Shown: in pieces, positions 21,786-30,617 of the stretch
Layout: every line of letters starts with the position of its first letter
How positions within the stretch are numbered: the first letter of the stretch is position 1
NCBI GenBank assembly: GCA_016192995.1
Contig: JACPTB010000008.1
Coordinates: forward strand, 1 to 50,769
DNA from: Candidatus Woesearchaeota archaeon
GTDB lineage: Archaea; Nanobdellota; Nanobdellia; Woesearchaeales; DSVV01
Direction of reading: 5' to 3'
DNA: 50,769 nt
The notes under the pieces: generated by a model
The model's input: only the letters and a program-made list of their open reading frames with translations
What the model was told of the DNA's origin: nothing
Databases searched by the model: none
Position numbers and translations under genes: made by a program

Positions 21786-23783
21786 TTATTTTCTAACCAT
21801 CAACATAGCTACCATAAAGCCAACTAATCCAAGTAATACTATCACTAATCCAATGACTAATGCAATGTATACTGGACTGTCTTTAAAGTCAACTTCAACA
21901 GGTGTGTCAACAGCAGGTGTAGTGCTTATAACTGGTTGCTGAGGCATAACTGGTGTATCAACAACTTGCACTTGCACATTTTCAGGCTGTGTTTTTTGTG
22001 TAGTTGTGCCTACAGTAACTTTTTTGCCTGAAGTGGTTGATGGACTTGTATAACTGTTTGAGTTATCACTTGGTGTAAAACCCTTGTCGCCTGAACTTGA
22101 TTCAAACTTTTCAGGATGCAAGATTTTATCAATGTCATCTAATACATCATTGATGTCATCTTGTAAATCTTGTGCATCATCTTCTAGTTTGTTATCAGTT
22201 GTAGCTCGTTTAAAGTCTTTAACATCATCTTCTAACTCTTGCAGGTCATCTTCTAAATCTCTTAAGTCATCTTCAGCATCATCAATGTCATTTTTGTCAT
22301 CATCGTCAACTGCTTCTTCGTAGTCATCTTCTAATTTAAACCAATCTTTTTCAAGCTTGTCAAATCTATCTTGTAATTCTTTGAATTTAGCAGCGTCAGT
22401 TGTTGGAGCTGGTGTTGCAGCAACAGTAACTGTTTTAGTTGCAGTTGTCTGTGCTTTTCCATCACTTACTGTAAACGTAACTGTATAGGCTCCTGTTGCA
22501 GTGTACGTATGTGTAGGACTAAGTACTGTACTGGTAGCGGTATCGCCAAAGTTCCATACATAGGTTAAAGCATCATTGTTTGCATCTGATACAATTCCGG
22601 TGAATGGTACTGCTTGATTTACGACAGCTGCTCCGACAGTGAAATCTGCTGTTGGCGCAGTGTTAGGATTTTGCACAGGTTTCAATCCAAGAGCTACATC
22701 TACTTTTGCAAGAAGAGCATTGTAGTCATTTATCATGTTATTAAAACTGGTTACAACTCCAGAAAGAACATCAATGATTTTCTGAACATCTGGGTTTTCT
22801 GCTTTTTGAACTTCATATTGTTTAATAATTGTATTAAATTGAATAACACTTGTTTGTAAAACATTTAAATTGGCTAAAATTTTACTACGAAGCTCACTAA
22901 GTTCATCTTTGTTGTTATCTTCTATTGCATCAGCTACATCCAATTTAAGATCATCTAATACTTTTTGTTGTTGTAGTACAAGTGCATCATCAGTTACACT
23001 AATACATTTAACTTCTCCAAATAGTTTAGCACAGGCAAATTCTTCTCCTTGAGTAATTTGTGTTTCTAATGCTTCAAGATCATTTTCAAGTTGAGCAACT
23101 TTCTGATCAATCTTTTTGAAAAGCGTATCTAAAACTGTTTCAGGACCTACGTCGCTTTTTAATTCATTGAAACTATTACTTAAATCATCTAAATTGAATA
23201 ATACTGGTTTAACATCTTCTAAGTATTCTGCTTGAACAAGATCATTGTTTTTATTTGGTTCAGCAGCGAAATTATCTGAAATATGATTATATGCCTTTTC
23301 TACTTCAACAAGATTCTTTTCAATATCTAATGCTTCTTCTAATAATTCACTACCACAAACATGGGAAGTAGCAAAAAGAGCTACCATATTTGGATCTTCA
23401 ACCCAATTATTATCCGGTTTAAAAGCAATGAATCCATTACTCTTATCAAGCGTGAACGTATATTTATTTGTCAACATATCAGTAACTTCTACTTGTAATT
23501 TTTGGTTAGTATATGACTTTTCAGTACATAAATTACCTAAATTAATATTTTCTAAAGAATAATCAACAAACTGGCAATATTTTTCTCCGCTGCAAGGAAT
23601 TTGCCCAACACCATTAAGTGTTACAGAAAAAATACCATCATCATTAGTAAGCGTGTACGTTAATGTTGGTTCATCTTGAAGCAGATAAACATACGCGTTT
23701 CCTTCAAGAGGTGCTTCAGCACTGACAAAGCTTGCTAAAACAACCATTAATACAATAAATAACATACTTTTGATATATTTCAT
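21786..23783 (-). CDS. PKD-domain surface protein with acidic coiled coil
   Basis: 665 residues. An N-terminal signal peptide (MKYIKSMLFIVLMVVLASFVSAEA) and a C-terminal membrane helix (about residues 640-662, followed by MVRK) make it an anchored cell-surface protein. A PKD domain lies at about residues 375-455 (PTADFTVGAAVVNQ, YVWNFGDTATST, HTYTATGAYTVTFTV). It is followed by a long, very acidic coiled coil at about 465-565, dense in Asp and Leu (EDDLRDLEDDLQELEDDVKD). Proline/threonine-rich stalk sequence leads to the membrane. The N-terminal 370 residues have four or more cysteines and further helical segments. A role in cell-cell contact is plausible but inferred. Confidence 0.8.
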   Translation of the reverse strand: MKYIKSMLFIVLMVVLASFVSAEAPLEGNAYVYLLQDEPTLTYTLTNDDGIFSVTLNGVGQIPCSGEKYCQFVDYSLENINLGNLCTEKSYTNQKLQVEVTDMLTNKYTFTLDKSNGFIAFKPDNNWVEDPNMVALFATSHVCGSELLEEALDIEKNLVEVEKAYNHISDNFAAEPNKNNDLVQAEYLEDVKPVLFNLDDLSNSFNELKSDVGPETVLDTLFKKIDQKVAQLENDLEALETQITQGEEFACAKLFGEVKCISVTDDALVLQQQKVLDDLKLDVADAIEDNNKDELSELRSKILANLNVLQTSVIQFNTIIKQYEVQKAENPDVQKIIDVLSGVVTSFNNMINDYNALLAKVDVALGLKPVQNPNTAPTADFTVGAAVVNQAVPFTGIVSDANNDALTYVWNFGDTATSTVLSPTHTYTATGAYTVTFTVSDGKAQTTATKTVTVAATPAPTTDAAKFKELQDRFDKLEKDWFKLEDDYEEAVDDDDKNDIDDAEDDLRDLEDDLQELEDDVKDFKRATTDNKLEDDAQDLQDDINDVLDDIDKILHPEKFESSSGDKGFTPSDNSNSYTSPSTTSGKKVTVGTTTQKTQPENVQVQVVDTPVMPQQPVISTTPAVDTPVEVDFKDSPVYIALVIGLVIVLLGLVGFMVAMLMVRK

Positions 23784-23908
23784 GTGAGTCTACCCCCTCA
23801 ACTAAACACTACAACATAGCAGTGCTACTGGGTAGTAATCATTAACTAATATATAAATGTTATGTATCTTTTACACTATGTAGTGGTGAATTAATGGTTT
23901 TAGTTCCC

Positions 23909-24019
23909 CTACTTTTGCCATCGTTCTGCATGTCTCTTGCGGGCTTCTGCTAAAGAGATAGTATTCTCTGAAGAAAGGAGAAATTCACGTAATTGCTCTT
24001 TAATAGCTGTTGTTACCAT
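23909..24019 (-). CDS. 36-residue small protein
   Basis: The product is MVTTAIKEQLREFLLSSENT followed by ISLAEARKRHAERWQK. An ATG at 24019 sits about 26-30 nt after a TATA-like AATTTATATC on the minus strand, suggesting a leaderless mRNA. The amphipathic helix and SLAEARKRH end resemble short antitoxin-like peptides, but no toxin gene is next to it. Reading further upstream enters the family C element and is not credible. Confidence 0.45.
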   Translation of the reverse strand: MVTTAIKEQLREFLLSSENTISLAEARKRHAERWQK

Positions 24020-24065
24020 CCTATAACAGCTATAGCTACTATAGATATAAATTTTTCGAACAAAT

Positions 24066-24206
24066 GGCTCTGTCCCGAATCTCGGCTTACGCCTCGGTTT
24101 TGGTGCCGTGATTATCCCACTTGTTGATAAGAAGGAAAAAATTCCCATTGGAATTCCCTTTTTTCTCGATTATTTATTCTTAAGATAATCACAAGCATGG
24201 CACCAA
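24066..24206 (+). mobile_element. Family C element, right end missing
   Basis: It begins GGCTCTGTCCCGAAT like the 59-bp copy at 11440 and contains the complete C middle and core found at 14253 (GGTTTTGGTGCCGTGATTAT, AAGGAAAAAATT, CCCATTG). The expected closing arm ATTCGGGACAGAGCC stops after ATTC, where family D sequence takes over. No matching 8-bp flank is seen, as expected when one end is lost. Confidence 0.75.
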
Positions 24207-24357
24207 TTCAGCAACCACCATCAGCTCGGCTTAAGATGCAGTTATCGATTGTGCTATCCTCTCTGGAACCTCGGATAGCACTCGATGAAAGATAAGAAGA
24301 GCCTCGCAAAAAAGATGGTGGCACTTTTCGCAATATCACTTACAAATTGGATTGTGC
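24207..24357 (+). mobile_element. Family D element, left end missing
   Basis: Nearly identical to the reverse complement of the complete D copy at 45671-45860, with C/T changes near the junction, but lacking the outer left arm and left inner arm. It retains CCACCATC/GATGGTGG, the apical GTGCTATCC/GGATAGCAC stem around TCTCTGGAACCTC, and the right end GGATTGTGC. It is joined directly to the truncated family C element, so the pair forms a C-D chimera upstream of the gene at 24418. Confidence 0.8.
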
Positions 24358-24417
24358 GAGTGATGGTAATATTTATATACTACTTTCCTGTAAAAAGGTG
24401 CTTAAAGAGGTGTTGGT

Positions 24418-26505
24418 GTGCAGAAAAGGCATATTCACAAACTAGTGATCATTCTTATTTTTGCACTATTATTAATTGATAGTGCAATAGCATTTTCTTT
24501 CAAAAATTGGCTTACTGGCTTTATTGCCTATGATTTAGAAACACAAAAATGTGAGGATCAGAATTCTGTTTGTAAAAAAGATTGTCTTACCCCTTATACT
24601 TCTTGTTTAAGGACATGCGATGCCAAAACTACATCGGTACCAGATAGTTGTTTAATTAGCTGTAACACCCAAAGTACTAGTTGTAGCACCACTTGCAGAC
24701 AAACCCATGCAAGTTGTGTAGAATCAGTCCGTGCTGGTACTACTAGAATGACCTTAACAATATGCGATCAAAATGCAAGAGCATGTTCTAACACTTGTGC
24801 ACAGAGTAAAACTAGTTGTACGGTGTCATGCAATTCAGAATTTAATCTAACTGCTTGTAAGGATGTCTGTACTCAAACAGAAAATAAGTGTAACCAAAAT
24901 AATAAAATTTGCGATGACCAACTTCTTACCTGTAAACAACAAGTAGAACAACAATATCCGCCCAAAGACTGTTCTTTAGAAAATATGAAGCATAATGAAT
25001 TTAAATGCAAAACAACAAGAATTTTACAGCAGTGTATTGATGGAACATTGATTAATATTCCCTGCGAAAATGGCTGTAATTCAGTGCAAAATATATGCAA
25101 TGCTCCAATTGTACCAAGATCTATAATTCCCTCTAATCAATCAAAGTCAAGCACAAGAGCCGAAGTGCCTCAAAGAACACTACCATCTGAAATTCAAACA
25201 TCATCTACTGCCACTCAACCCACAACGACAAGAACAGAACCTTTAGTAACAAGGCAACTCTCCATAACTCAACAAGAAAATCTTAAAAAAAGAATAGACC
25301 AATTGCTTGAATCTAAACAAGCAGGAAGAATAACTGATGAAGAGTTTGATCAAGAAATCAAAAGCAAAACACAAAGTAGTGAGGAGATTTGTTCGGTCAT
25401 GACTGATTATACTCCCGACGATCCTTGTTATCAACAAGTTATTGCTCAAGACGATGTTTGCTGCACTGGTGAACAAGGATGGGACAATTTTTGTGAAAAT
25501 TCTTATGCTGCTTGCGCAGATCCTGAAAGTTTTAATAACAAAGTATGCCAAGGTACATCACCTTATAACAATCAGAATGGATGTTATATTGAAACTATAA
25601 AGCTTGATGTTATGTGCTGTGATGAAGGATGGGATGAATTTTGCCAGGAAGAATATGACGCGCTTTTACAAAACGGTGATTGTGAAGTACCTGAGGAATT
25701 AGACGATGATATAAAAGATGATGATTTTGAATATGATGAAGAAGATTTTACTGTTCCGGATGTCTTTGGTTTTGATGTTGATATTAACAGTGAATTTGAA
25801 GATAATTTAGAGGTTGAAAGAATTAGGGAGGATTTTGAATTTGATCCAGAAGCAGAAGGGATTGATTTTGGTGACGAACTGGAGCAACAAGCAAGCGATC
25901 AACTAGCTGAGGAAATTATTCTTGAAGAGCTTAAACAAGCTTCTCCTGAATCACTCGAAGAACAAGAAGAGCTTGAAATTCAAAAAAGACTGGCAAATAA
26001 TAGGTTTGTAGTGCTTAAAACAGAAGGAGACAATAATATCAGGTTGGGACGAAACCAGCATCGAATTCTTGAAAAAGGAACCTCATTAGCTCAAGGGAGC
26101 AGGCTGCAAACAGGAACTCTAGGAATTATTATCTTAGCCACTAATGAATTAAAAATTCGTGCTGAACCAGCATCAAAAATAGAAATTAAAAAAATAAAAC
26201 AAAAAAAGACTATAAAAGAATTGGAAATAAGCCTTGAATATGGTCTTATAAAAATGAATAAAAACAAAGATGCATTATCAAAGGTTATTGTTGAAACACC
26301 AAATGCAATTATTGAAGTTAATGGCGGTGTAGAGATCTCCTATAATCAGAATGATACAACAACAAATGTCAAGGTTGCTGATGGATCTGCGCTTGTTAAA
26401 AGCAAAGTAGAATCACAAGTAACAGAAGTATTTAAAAATACTGAAACCAACGTAGAAGGAACTCCAAATATATTATTAAGATTTGCGTATTTTATTAAAG
26501 GATAA
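24418..26505 (+). CDS. Secreted Cys-rich / acidic / FecR-like protein 1
   Basis: 695 residues from GTG, preceded by GAGGTG. Signal segment about residues 8-26. Residues about 40-185 are Cys-rich with recurrent C-x3-C spacings (CKKDC, CLRTC, CSTTC, CSNTC). Residues about 340-420 carry two DxxCCxxxWDxxC motifs (DVCCTGEQGWDNFC, DVMCCDEGWDEFC). A very acidic stretch follows (about 425-500). The C-terminal 170 residues form a FecR-like beta domain (SLAQGSRLQTGTLGIIILAT, IKKIKQKKTIKELEISLEYG, VETPNAIIEVNGGVEI). Paralogue of the next gene, which begins 10 bp after it. Probable envelope structural or signalling protein. Confidence 0.75.
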   Translation: MQKRHIHKLVIILIFALLLIDSAIAFSFKNWLTGFIAYDLETQKCEDQNSVCKKDCLTPYTSCLRTCDAKTTSVPDSCLISCNTQSTSCSTTCRQTHASCVESVRAGTTRMTLTICDQNARACSNTCAQSKTSCTVSCNSEFNLTACKDVCTQTENKCNQNNKICDDQLLTCKQQVEQQYPPKDCSLENMKHNEFKCKTTRILQQCIDGTLINIPCENGCNSVQNICNAPIVPRSIIPSNQSKSSTRAEVPQRTLPSEIQTSSTATQPTTTRTEPLVTRQLSITQQENLKKRIDQLLESKQAGRITDEEFDQEIKSKTQSSEEICSVMTDYTPDDPCYQQVIAQDDVCCTGEQGWDNFCENSYAACADPESFNNKVCQGTSPYNNQNGCYIETIKLDVMCCDEGWDEFCQEEYDALLQNGDCEVPEELDDDIKDDDFEYDEEDFTVPDVFGFDVDINSEFEDNLEVERIREDFEFDPEAEGIDFGDELEQQASDQLAEEIILEELKQASPESLEEQEELEIQKRLANNRFVVLKTEGDNNIRLGRNQHRILEKGTSLAQGSRLQTGTLGIIILATNELKIRAEPASKIEIKKIKQKKTIKELEISLEYGLIKMNKNKDALSKVIVETPNAIIEVNGGVEISYNQNDTTTNVKVADGSALVKSKVESQVTEVFKNTETNVEGTPNILLRFAYFIKG

Positions 26506-26514
26506 GTGAAGACT

Positions 26515-28653
26515 ATGAAAAAGTATTTAATTATCATGATCAGCGGCATATTCATAAGCTTATTACTCTTAACAGGGAGTATGATTCTTTCGTCACCTTC
26601 TTGCGTGGGTTCCTTAAAACAAAGCATGACTGGTTTTGTTGCTGCAGAACTTACTCAAAATCAATGTGAAACAGTGTTTAATAGCTGTTCAACTGACTGC
26701 AATGCATGGTTAGATACCTGCAATCAAAAATGCGATTCTGGTTCAATTATTGAAGAGTGTTATAGCTACTGCAGTAAGCAAGACCCAAACTGTTCAGGAA
26801 AATGCGCTACAACCTACGATACTTGTTTCAAGGCAGAGCGTCAAAAACGAACACCTCTTAGTGAAATTACTAAACTATGCACCCAACAGAAAAATACCTG
26901 TGAACAAGAATGCAATCCTAAAATAGGTGAATGTCGAGAAAGCTGCAAGCAAAAAACAGATCCAGCAAGCTGTAAACAAAAGTGTGCAACTAAAAAACAG
27001 GAAACATGCGACAAGAGTTGTAATACAGGGTTAGAACAATGTAAAGTTGCTTCTACTTCAACTCGAATTGGAGAAGAAATAGTCTCAACTTCACGCGGAA
27101 GGCAGACGCAGCAACAAGTAGCTTCAACTCTTGAAGTAAGAACAGAGAACAGAGGGAGTGAAGTTGCTTCTGTAACACCGCAACAGACTGCAGCGCGTCC
27201 TCAACAATCAATACCAACAACATCTCAACAGCAACCTCAACCACAAATAAAAGTTGATGATTACAAAAAAAGAATTGATGCTTTATTAGACGCTGTAAAA
27301 AATGGCAAAGTTACTGATGAAAATTTTGCTAAGAACATGGAACGTTTGCAAAAAACATTTCCGCAACTTAATACAACTCAAGCAGCATCGCTTTTGAAAG
27401 ATATTAAAGCTGGGGTTAAAACATACGATGATTTAAAACAATTACTCTACCAATCAATTGAAACACCAGATACTCAATCTTTATCTCAAAAGTCTGAATA
27501 TAAGGAAAAAGATAATAAACAAGAACAAGGAGATTTAGAAGAAGCTCCTGATGATGAAAATACTGTTGACGAAGAAAAAAATAAACTTCAAGAAGAAACT
27601 GATGATGCGATCAAAGATGCCATCAAGCAAGATGCAAATGTTGAAGAATCTGACTTAAACCCAGAAGAAGATGATTTAGAACAATGGCTGGATGAAGAAT
27701 TTACCGATGATACTGCAGATACAACAACTAGTGTTGAAGATGAATTTACAAATGATGAAAGTGATGCATTCGGATCAGATGACGAATTTGATATCAGCAC
27801 CTTTGAAGAAGAATTTAATACTGATGATTATGGATTTGATGATTTTGGTACAGATGATGCAGATTCTTTTGGAGATGAGTTTAACAATGAAGCAACAGAT
27901 GAGTTTTCTGATACCGAACTAACTGATCAAAGCGAGGGGTCGCTTGAAGGTATTGATGCTACAACAGATCAAGCTCCTTTTACAGATGGTGAACTTACTT
28001 CCGAAGAAGATCTCTCTTTAGAACAAGCATTAGGTGAAGAAGTACTTGAAGAAGAAACACCTGCAGTAGATGAAACTCAAGCTGACGCTGAACAACAAAC
28101 AACAGAAGAAGAGAAAAAAGATCTGGAAGCAGCAAGTACTGGGGATAAAATAATTATTAAACAAATTGATGGCACTGATGTAAGAATAATTGATGAAACT
28201 ATTACCCAAGCGCACACTGGTGCGATAGTAAGAGAGAAAACAAGAATAGTTACCGGACAGGAAAGTTCAACCAATATTGATTACAAGAAAAACATACAGG
28301 CAAGAATTGATCAAAATTCTGAAGTTTTAGTTAAAAAATTAGAAAAGAAGAATTTTGTTGAATCTGTTCGTTTAAAACAAGAAACAGGCACAAGCACCTA
28401 TAAAATAACAAAAACACCGGAAATTAAGCCTGATATTGAAACACCAAATGCTATTGTAAGAATAGATGGCGTTGTTGAAGTTAATTACCATCGAGATTCA
28501 TTAACAACAACGGTCAGAGTATTTGAAGGAAAAGCATATGTAACCAGTTTAGTAAAAAAAAGCGCAACACCTGAACCATTAACCGAAAAACAACAAACAA
28601 CTATTAAGGGCAAGCCTAATTTACTTATGAGAATTGCGAATGCATTACGTTAA
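26515..28653 (+). CDS. Secreted Cys-rich / acidic / FecR-like protein 2
   Basis: About 712 residues. Same layout as the preceding gene: N-terminal membrane signal (MKKYLIIMISGIFISLLLLT), a Cys-rich domain with CSTDC, CNQKC, CSGKC, CEQEC and CRESC spacings, a Gln/Thr/Pro-rich linker, a helical KKRIDALLDAVKNGKVTDE segment shared with protein 1 (KKRIDQLLESKQAGRITDE), a long Asp/Glu-rich stretch, and a FecR-like end (TGAIVREKTRIVTGQES, DIETPNAIVRIDGVVEVNY). It lacks the CC-WD-C motifs of protein 1. Start ATG 26515; GTG 26506 possible. The pair is probably co-transcribed. Confidence 0.75.
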   Translation: MKKYLIIMISGIFISLLLLTGSMILSSPSCVGSLKQSMTGFVAAELTQNQCETVFNSCSTDCNAWLDTCNQKCDSGSIIEECYSYCSKQDPNCSGKCATTYDTCFKAERQKRTPLSEITKLCTQQKNTCEQECNPKIGECRESCKQKTDPASCKQKCATKKQETCDKSCNTGLEQCKVASTSTRIGEEIVSTSRGRQTQQQVASTLEVRTENRGSEVASVTPQQTAARPQQSIPTTSQQQPQPQIKVDDYKKRIDALLDAVKNGKVTDENFAKNMERLQKTFPQLNTTQAASLLKDIKAGVKTYDDLKQLLYQSIETPDTQSLSQKSEYKEKDNKQEQGDLEEAPDDENTVDEEKNKLQEETDDAIKDAIKQDANVEESDLNPEEDDLEQWLDEEFTDDTADTTTSVEDEFTNDESDAFGSDDEFDISTFEEEFNTDDYGFDDFGTDDADSFGDEFNNEATDEFSDTELTDQSEGSLEGIDATTDQAPFTDGELTSEEDLSLEQALGEEVLEEETPAVDETQADAEQQTTEEEKKDLEAASTGDKIIIKQIDGTDVRIIDETITQAHTGAIVREKTRIVTGQESSTNIDYKKNIQARIDQNSEVLVKKLEKKNFVESVRLKQETGTSTYKITKTPEIKPDIETPNAIVRIDGVVEVNYHRDSLTTTVRVFEGKAYVTSLVKKSATPEPLTEKQQTTIKGKPNLLMRIANALR

Positions 28654-28742
28654 AATATTTATAAACTTTCTGTTTTAATGCTATTATTTAAGAAAAGTTT
28701 TCCGTTTTAATAGCGTTATTTCTGAAAGGTGGGTTAGTAATA

Positions 28743-28768
28743 GTGGCATTTAGTAGAAAGAAACTTTT
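28743..28768 (+). pseudogene. Possible 5' remnant of a gene cut by a family B element
   Basis: A TATA-like AATATTTATAAAC near 28654 and an AAAGGTGG site are followed by GTG at 28743 and eight codons (MAFSRKKL) before the family B element begins. Beyond that, the open frame up to 29042 is only translation of the element and antisense of the next gene. This looks like a promoter and start whose gene has been lost. The leader also contains a degenerate direct repeat (GTTTTAATGCTATTATTT and GTTTTAATAGCGTTATTT). Confidence 0.3.
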
Positions 28769-28931
28769 AGAGAACTTTGCAAAATACTCGCAAAGCTCGG
28801 GTTACTGCCAGTTCGCATGGAGATATATCTTTAACAAAGCAATTTTCTCTCTGGAACCTCGAAAATTGCTTGATATACATTTCGAAAATGCTCACAAAAT
28901 CGGCAGTAACCATAATTTTGCAAAGTTCTCC
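28769..28931 (-). repeat. Family B nested-hairpin element, copy 2
   Basis: 163 bp with AGAGAACTTTGCAAAAT at one end and ATTTTGCAAAGTTCTCC at the other, middle arms GGTTACTGCC/GGCAGTAACC, and apical stem GCAATTTTC/GAAAATTGC around TCTCTGGAACCTC. The sequence is written in the same orientation as copy 1, but it is assigned to the minus strand because it abuts the stop codon of the minus-strand gene that ends at 28932. No flanking duplication is seen. Confidence 0.8.
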
Positions 28932-29444
28932 TTACATAATAGGCATTTCTTTTTCTTGATTTTTCTCTTGAACAGTCTGACTAATCTTTTCATTCTTAAT
29001 GGATTTCTGCAATTCAACAATATATCGTTGAGTTGCATCTAAATTATCCAATATTCTTTTCTTTGATTTTTCAAACGCATTTTCCAGCGTAGAACCATTC
29101 ATTTTATAGCCAATAACCATCTTCTTTTCAGCACTGACAAAACTGGTTTTAGTAATGAAATCCAATAATAACCATCGTTTAAGATAATCATACATGGTTT
29201 GGCGGGTGATGCCAGCATACATAGCCATTTCTTCAACAGTAATGATTGCTTTGGAAGGATCCTTTTCTCTCAACGCTGTTTTCTGACGTTCGTATAATTC
29301 TAATAATACTTTGTGTATTTTATCTGTAGCATTGTTTTTTCTTGGCAGTAAACCTATTCTTGCAATGATAATTTGAGCTAATTGCTCAGCATCAGGATTA
29401 AGACTTGGTTCATGATTGGTTAAGATTATTTTTTCTTGGGGCAT
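28932..29444 (-). CDS. HTH transcriptional regulator
   Basis: About 170 residues. A winged-helix-like segment, ITVEEMAMYAGITRQTMYDYLKRWLLLDFI, lies in the middle (about 66-95). The C-terminal part is a charged helix (KSKKRILDNLDATQRYIVELQKSI) likely to mediate dimerisation. No named family recognised. ATG 29444 (MPQEKIILTNHEPSLNP) is preferred over a TTG at 29453. A TATA-like ACTATATATAG lies about 33 nt upstream. The family B copy 2 element begins immediately after its stop codon. Confidence 0.7.
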   Translation of the reverse strand: MPQEKIILTNHEPSLNPDAEQLAQIIIARIGLLPRKNNATDKIHKVLLELYERQKTALREKDPSKAIITVEEMAMYAGITRQTMYDYLKRWLLLDFITKTSFVSAEKKMVIGYKMNGSTLENAFEKSKKRILDNLDATQRYIVELQKSIKNEKISQTVQEKNQEKEMPIM

Positions 29445-29558
29445 ACATATCAAAATAAATTCTGATACAATACCTATATATAGTTTGTGATTATACCGAC
29501 AAATAGTTTAATAAATGATTGAAAGATTTAAGAAATAGATCAACTTGCACTGATTAAT

Positions 29559-30617
29559 TTATTTAAAATCATACTTTACTAAACAATTCCATCGTCTATA
29601 AAACTCTGCATTAAATACGCTTTGTGCTTCTCTTGTTAAATTAGTGCAACTAACAAAAATTTGTAAATCTTTAAGATGAGGTAGAACTAAAATATCATAA
29701 GTGATATCTAAATCTGATTTTAATCGTTTATGTACTCTTTGCAGAGCACGATGTAAATATTTATCTACTAACCTATAACATTTATCAGGATCACTTATTT
29801 TCGAAGTTTTAAACATAAATGTATAACTACTATGATTATCTTCTTCCCATGTTAAACCATCATAAGGTCTTGACCTTACACGTGATCTTTGAAAATATTC
29901 TTCAGCAGATGTAGCCAAGACTCGCCAAACTCGAGGAATAAGCCTACCTAATAGATTAGATCCATTAATAGGATTTTCTAAATAACTTTCTTTGCCACTA
30001 TTTACAATATTAGCTTTCGCTTCAGTTTGCAACCAATCCAATGCAGATTCAAAATTTCCCTGTTCAATAATTAATCTTTCTAAAGCTATTCCTTTAAATC
30101 CACGCGTAAAACCACCATAAAGTCCATTTCGCATAACATATAATCTTAATGCTCGAATATCTCGCCTTATAACAGGTGGTATATCAGGATATTGGCGAGA
30201 ATAAACAATAGGGGGCAAGTGATCAGCTTCTTTTACAGAAAGTATAGCCATATTAATAGGAAATTTTTGAGTAATTGCTCGGCGTTCTACACGACCATTG
30301 GTACGGAAAGTTGAACCAGTAGGTAACAAATGTTCTACTATCCTCACTTTATGCTCTAAATCTAATTCGTCTTCAGTAATCACACCTATATCAAAATCAG
30401 ATTGATATCTATCATCTGGAGCTTTAGGATCAACAACTGCAGTCAAACGTTCCAAACTTGTAGATCCCAAATACATAATTTCAAACTTAGTCTCAATAAG
30501 TTTTCTTCTCTCACTTAACTCTTGTCGTAAACTTCGACCAATACGTTCGATTCTCCTTACAAAAGTTTCAGATTTAGCAAGATCATCATTAAATTCTGCA
30601 ATAGATGAATAAACCAT
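29559..30617 (-). CDS. CCA-adding/OAS-like nucleotidyltransferase
   Basis: 352 residues. The active-site-like segment IMYLGSTSLERLTAV ... YQSDFDIGVI has the GS...D-x-D arrangement of polymerase beta-type nucleotidyltransferases. Further on, FTRGFKGIALERLIIEQGNFESALDWL closely resembles the RGFSGYLLELLIIxYGSF segment of archaeal CCA-adding enzymes and OAS-like proteins. It is shorter than a typical archaeal CCA enzyme (about 440). The N-terminal heptad segment (VRRIERIGRSLRQELSERR) is Arg-rich. It could be a diverged CCA enzyme or a different nucleotidyltransferase, including a defence-type one. It is bordered upstream by a 1-kb gene-free stretch. Confidence 0.6.
   Translation of the reverse strand: MVYSSIAEFNDDLAKSETFVRRIERIGRSLRQELSERRKLIETKFEIMYLGSTSLERLTAVVDPKAPDDRYQSDFDIGVITEDELDLEHKVRIVEHLLPTGSTFRTNGRVERRAITQKFPINMAILSVKEADHLPPIVYSRQYPDIPPVIRRDIRALRLYVMRNGLYGGFTRGFKGIALERLIIEQGNFESALDWLQTEAKANIVNSGKESYLENPINGSNLLGRLIPRVWRVLATSAEEYFQRSRVRSRPYDGLTWEEDNHSSYTFMFKTSKISDPDKCYRLVDKYLHRALQRVHKRLKSDLDITYDILVLPHLKDLQIFVSCTNLTREAQSVFNAEFYRRWNCLVKYDFK

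Noticed and set aside
22084-22323. Ser-rich frames opposite the PKD protein
   Set aside because: They are complements of Asp/Glu codon runs in the acidic coiled coil, not genes.
24020-24148. N-terminal extension of the 36-residue protein
   Set aside because: The extension is translation of the family C element and is upstream of the probable promoter.
28743-29042. 99-residue open frame with the same peptide as the start of lipoprotein 2
   Set aside because: The shared peptide is translation of family B DNA. The third B copy has a stop in this frame, so the element is not kept as a protein, and the rest is antisense to the regulator gene.
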